A stretch of 64,000 nt of DNA from Vasconcelosia minhoensis LEGE 07310 (lineage in GTDB: Bacteria > Cyanobacteriota > Cyanobacteriia > Phormidesmidales > Phormidesmidaceae), in contig NZ_JADEXG010000008.1 of NCBI RefSeq assembly GCF_015207255.1, positions 48,516 through 112,515 on the forward strand. The letters are read 5' to 3'. This document shows positions 63,558 through 64,000 of the stretch, one piece after another. How positions within the stretch are numbered: position 1 is the stretch's first letter; each line of letters begins with the position of its first letter. The notes under the pieces were generated by a model. It was not told the DNA's origin and ran no database searches. It saw only the letters and a program-made list of their open reading frames with translations. The position numbers and the translations under genes are program-made.

Positions 63558-63863
63558 ATGTTCAATAATCTTAGCCGGATCGTAAACCGAGATGAGACAG
63601 CTGCCGGACGGGTATTCACACTCGCGATACAAGCTCTTATTGTCCTTTCAATTGTTTCGTTCTCACTTGAAACATTGCCCAACCTTTCTGACTTTTGGCA
63701 GCAAGTACTCCAAGCTTTTGAGGTGTTCTCCGTTGCTGTCTTTACGATTGAATATGTTCTCCGAGTTTCCTTCGCCGAACGAAAACTGGCATTTATCTTC
63801 AGCTTCTATGGCCTAATCGACCTGCTGGCAATTCTGCCGTTTTACGTAACTGCTATACTCTAG
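63558..63863 (+). pseudogene. Potassium channel N-terminal half (copy B)
   Basis: The frame reads RDETAAGRVFTLAIQALIVL, SFSLETLPNLSDFWQQVLQ, VFTIEYVLRVSFAERKLAF and LIDLLAILPFYVTAIL, then a stop. This is the S1-S3 part of a voltage-gated-type potassium channel, the same family as copy A. No pore is present. Seven further codons match an extension after a frame change, and a transposase gene starts 71 bases later, so insertion of the element probably cut the gene. Confidence 0.85.
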
Positions 63864-63934
63864 CCGGTTCGGGCTTGAACTAATTCTATAGTCATGGTGA
63901 AATTGAGTTAGCCCACCCAAAAGACACCGCGGTC

Positions 63935-64000
63935 ATGATTCAACTAGAGTTCAGCGAAGCCGACATTAGCGCACTTGAATACGAGCGCTATCACCACCCT
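63935..64000 (+). mobile_element. IS630-family transposase, first 22 codons
   Basis: The frame from ATG 63935 reads IQLEFSEADISALEYERYHH and runs off the window. This is the usual N-terminus of IS630-type transposases of cyanobacteria, preceding a helix-turn-helix. The left inverted repeat should lie between 63863 and 63935, but I could not fix it without the right end. Insertion at a TA dinucleotide is expected for the family. Confidence 0.75.

Overview
The window reads as a chromosomal segment of a cyanobacterium, probably filamentous and Leptolyngbya-like. The octamer GCGATCGC (HIP1, typical of cyanobacteria) recurs throughout, for example at 368-375, 1145-1152 and 42078-42085. The gene content also fits: an ndhA-ndhI-ndhG-ndhE cluster, citrate synthase, a PAP/fibrillin protein, homogentisate phytyltransferase, a geranylgeranyl-reductase-like enzyme, DUF1802, DUF3134 and DUF4346 proteins, UPF0182, Uma2 nucleases and XisH/XisI. 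The genus is inference; no rRNA is present.

Layout. 1-10.8 kb: folB (partial), proA, mazG, a sulfatase-modifying-factor-like lipoprotein, two cupins, a sensor histidine kinase, a RibD-like reductase, a GNAT protein and nadK. 10.9-17.2 kb: the NDH-1 membrane-arm genes, gltA, sixA and a DHH phosphoesterase. 17.3-36.8 kb: HNH nuclease, alr, tRNA-Ser(GCT), redoxin, CIA30 protein, glycosyltransferase, UPF0182 protein, a tightly packed antiporter/cobI/TonB-like unit, a RecB-like nuclease, fibrillin, DUF3134, mraY, tRNA-Asp(GTC), a TM0106-type nuclease and a reductase. 36.8-51 kb: accessory and envelope genes, including a three-gene membrane/periplasm cluster with metal-binding features (38.9-41.3 kb), hpt followed by an HTTM-domain pair, a transporter, VOC and HAD genes, a di-iron hydroxylase, a P450 and a malate:quinone-oxidoreductase-like protein.

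51-52.7 kb is a graveyard: a UPF0175 remnant, xisI, a frameshifted xisH and an Rpn-type nuclease pseudogene with an internal stop. argS, mug, a palindromic repeat, def and a 1206-residue 5-oxoprolinase follow. From 59.1 kb the sequence is rearranged. The 3' end of the oxoprolinase gene and the start of the neighbouring potassium-channel gene occur a second time, diverged, at 62.97-63.86 kb. The two copies flank a DUF2887-type gene and a HAF-repeat PEP-CTERM protein. Both channel copies are broken, and an IS630-type transposase gene starts 71 bp after the second and runs off the window.

Most genes are housekeeping. The best candidates for undescribed biology are the 38.9-41.3 kb cluster, the hpt/exported protein/HTTM neighbourhood, and the duplicated oxoprolinase/channel block. 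No CRISPR array, phage region or biosynthetic megacluster was seen.
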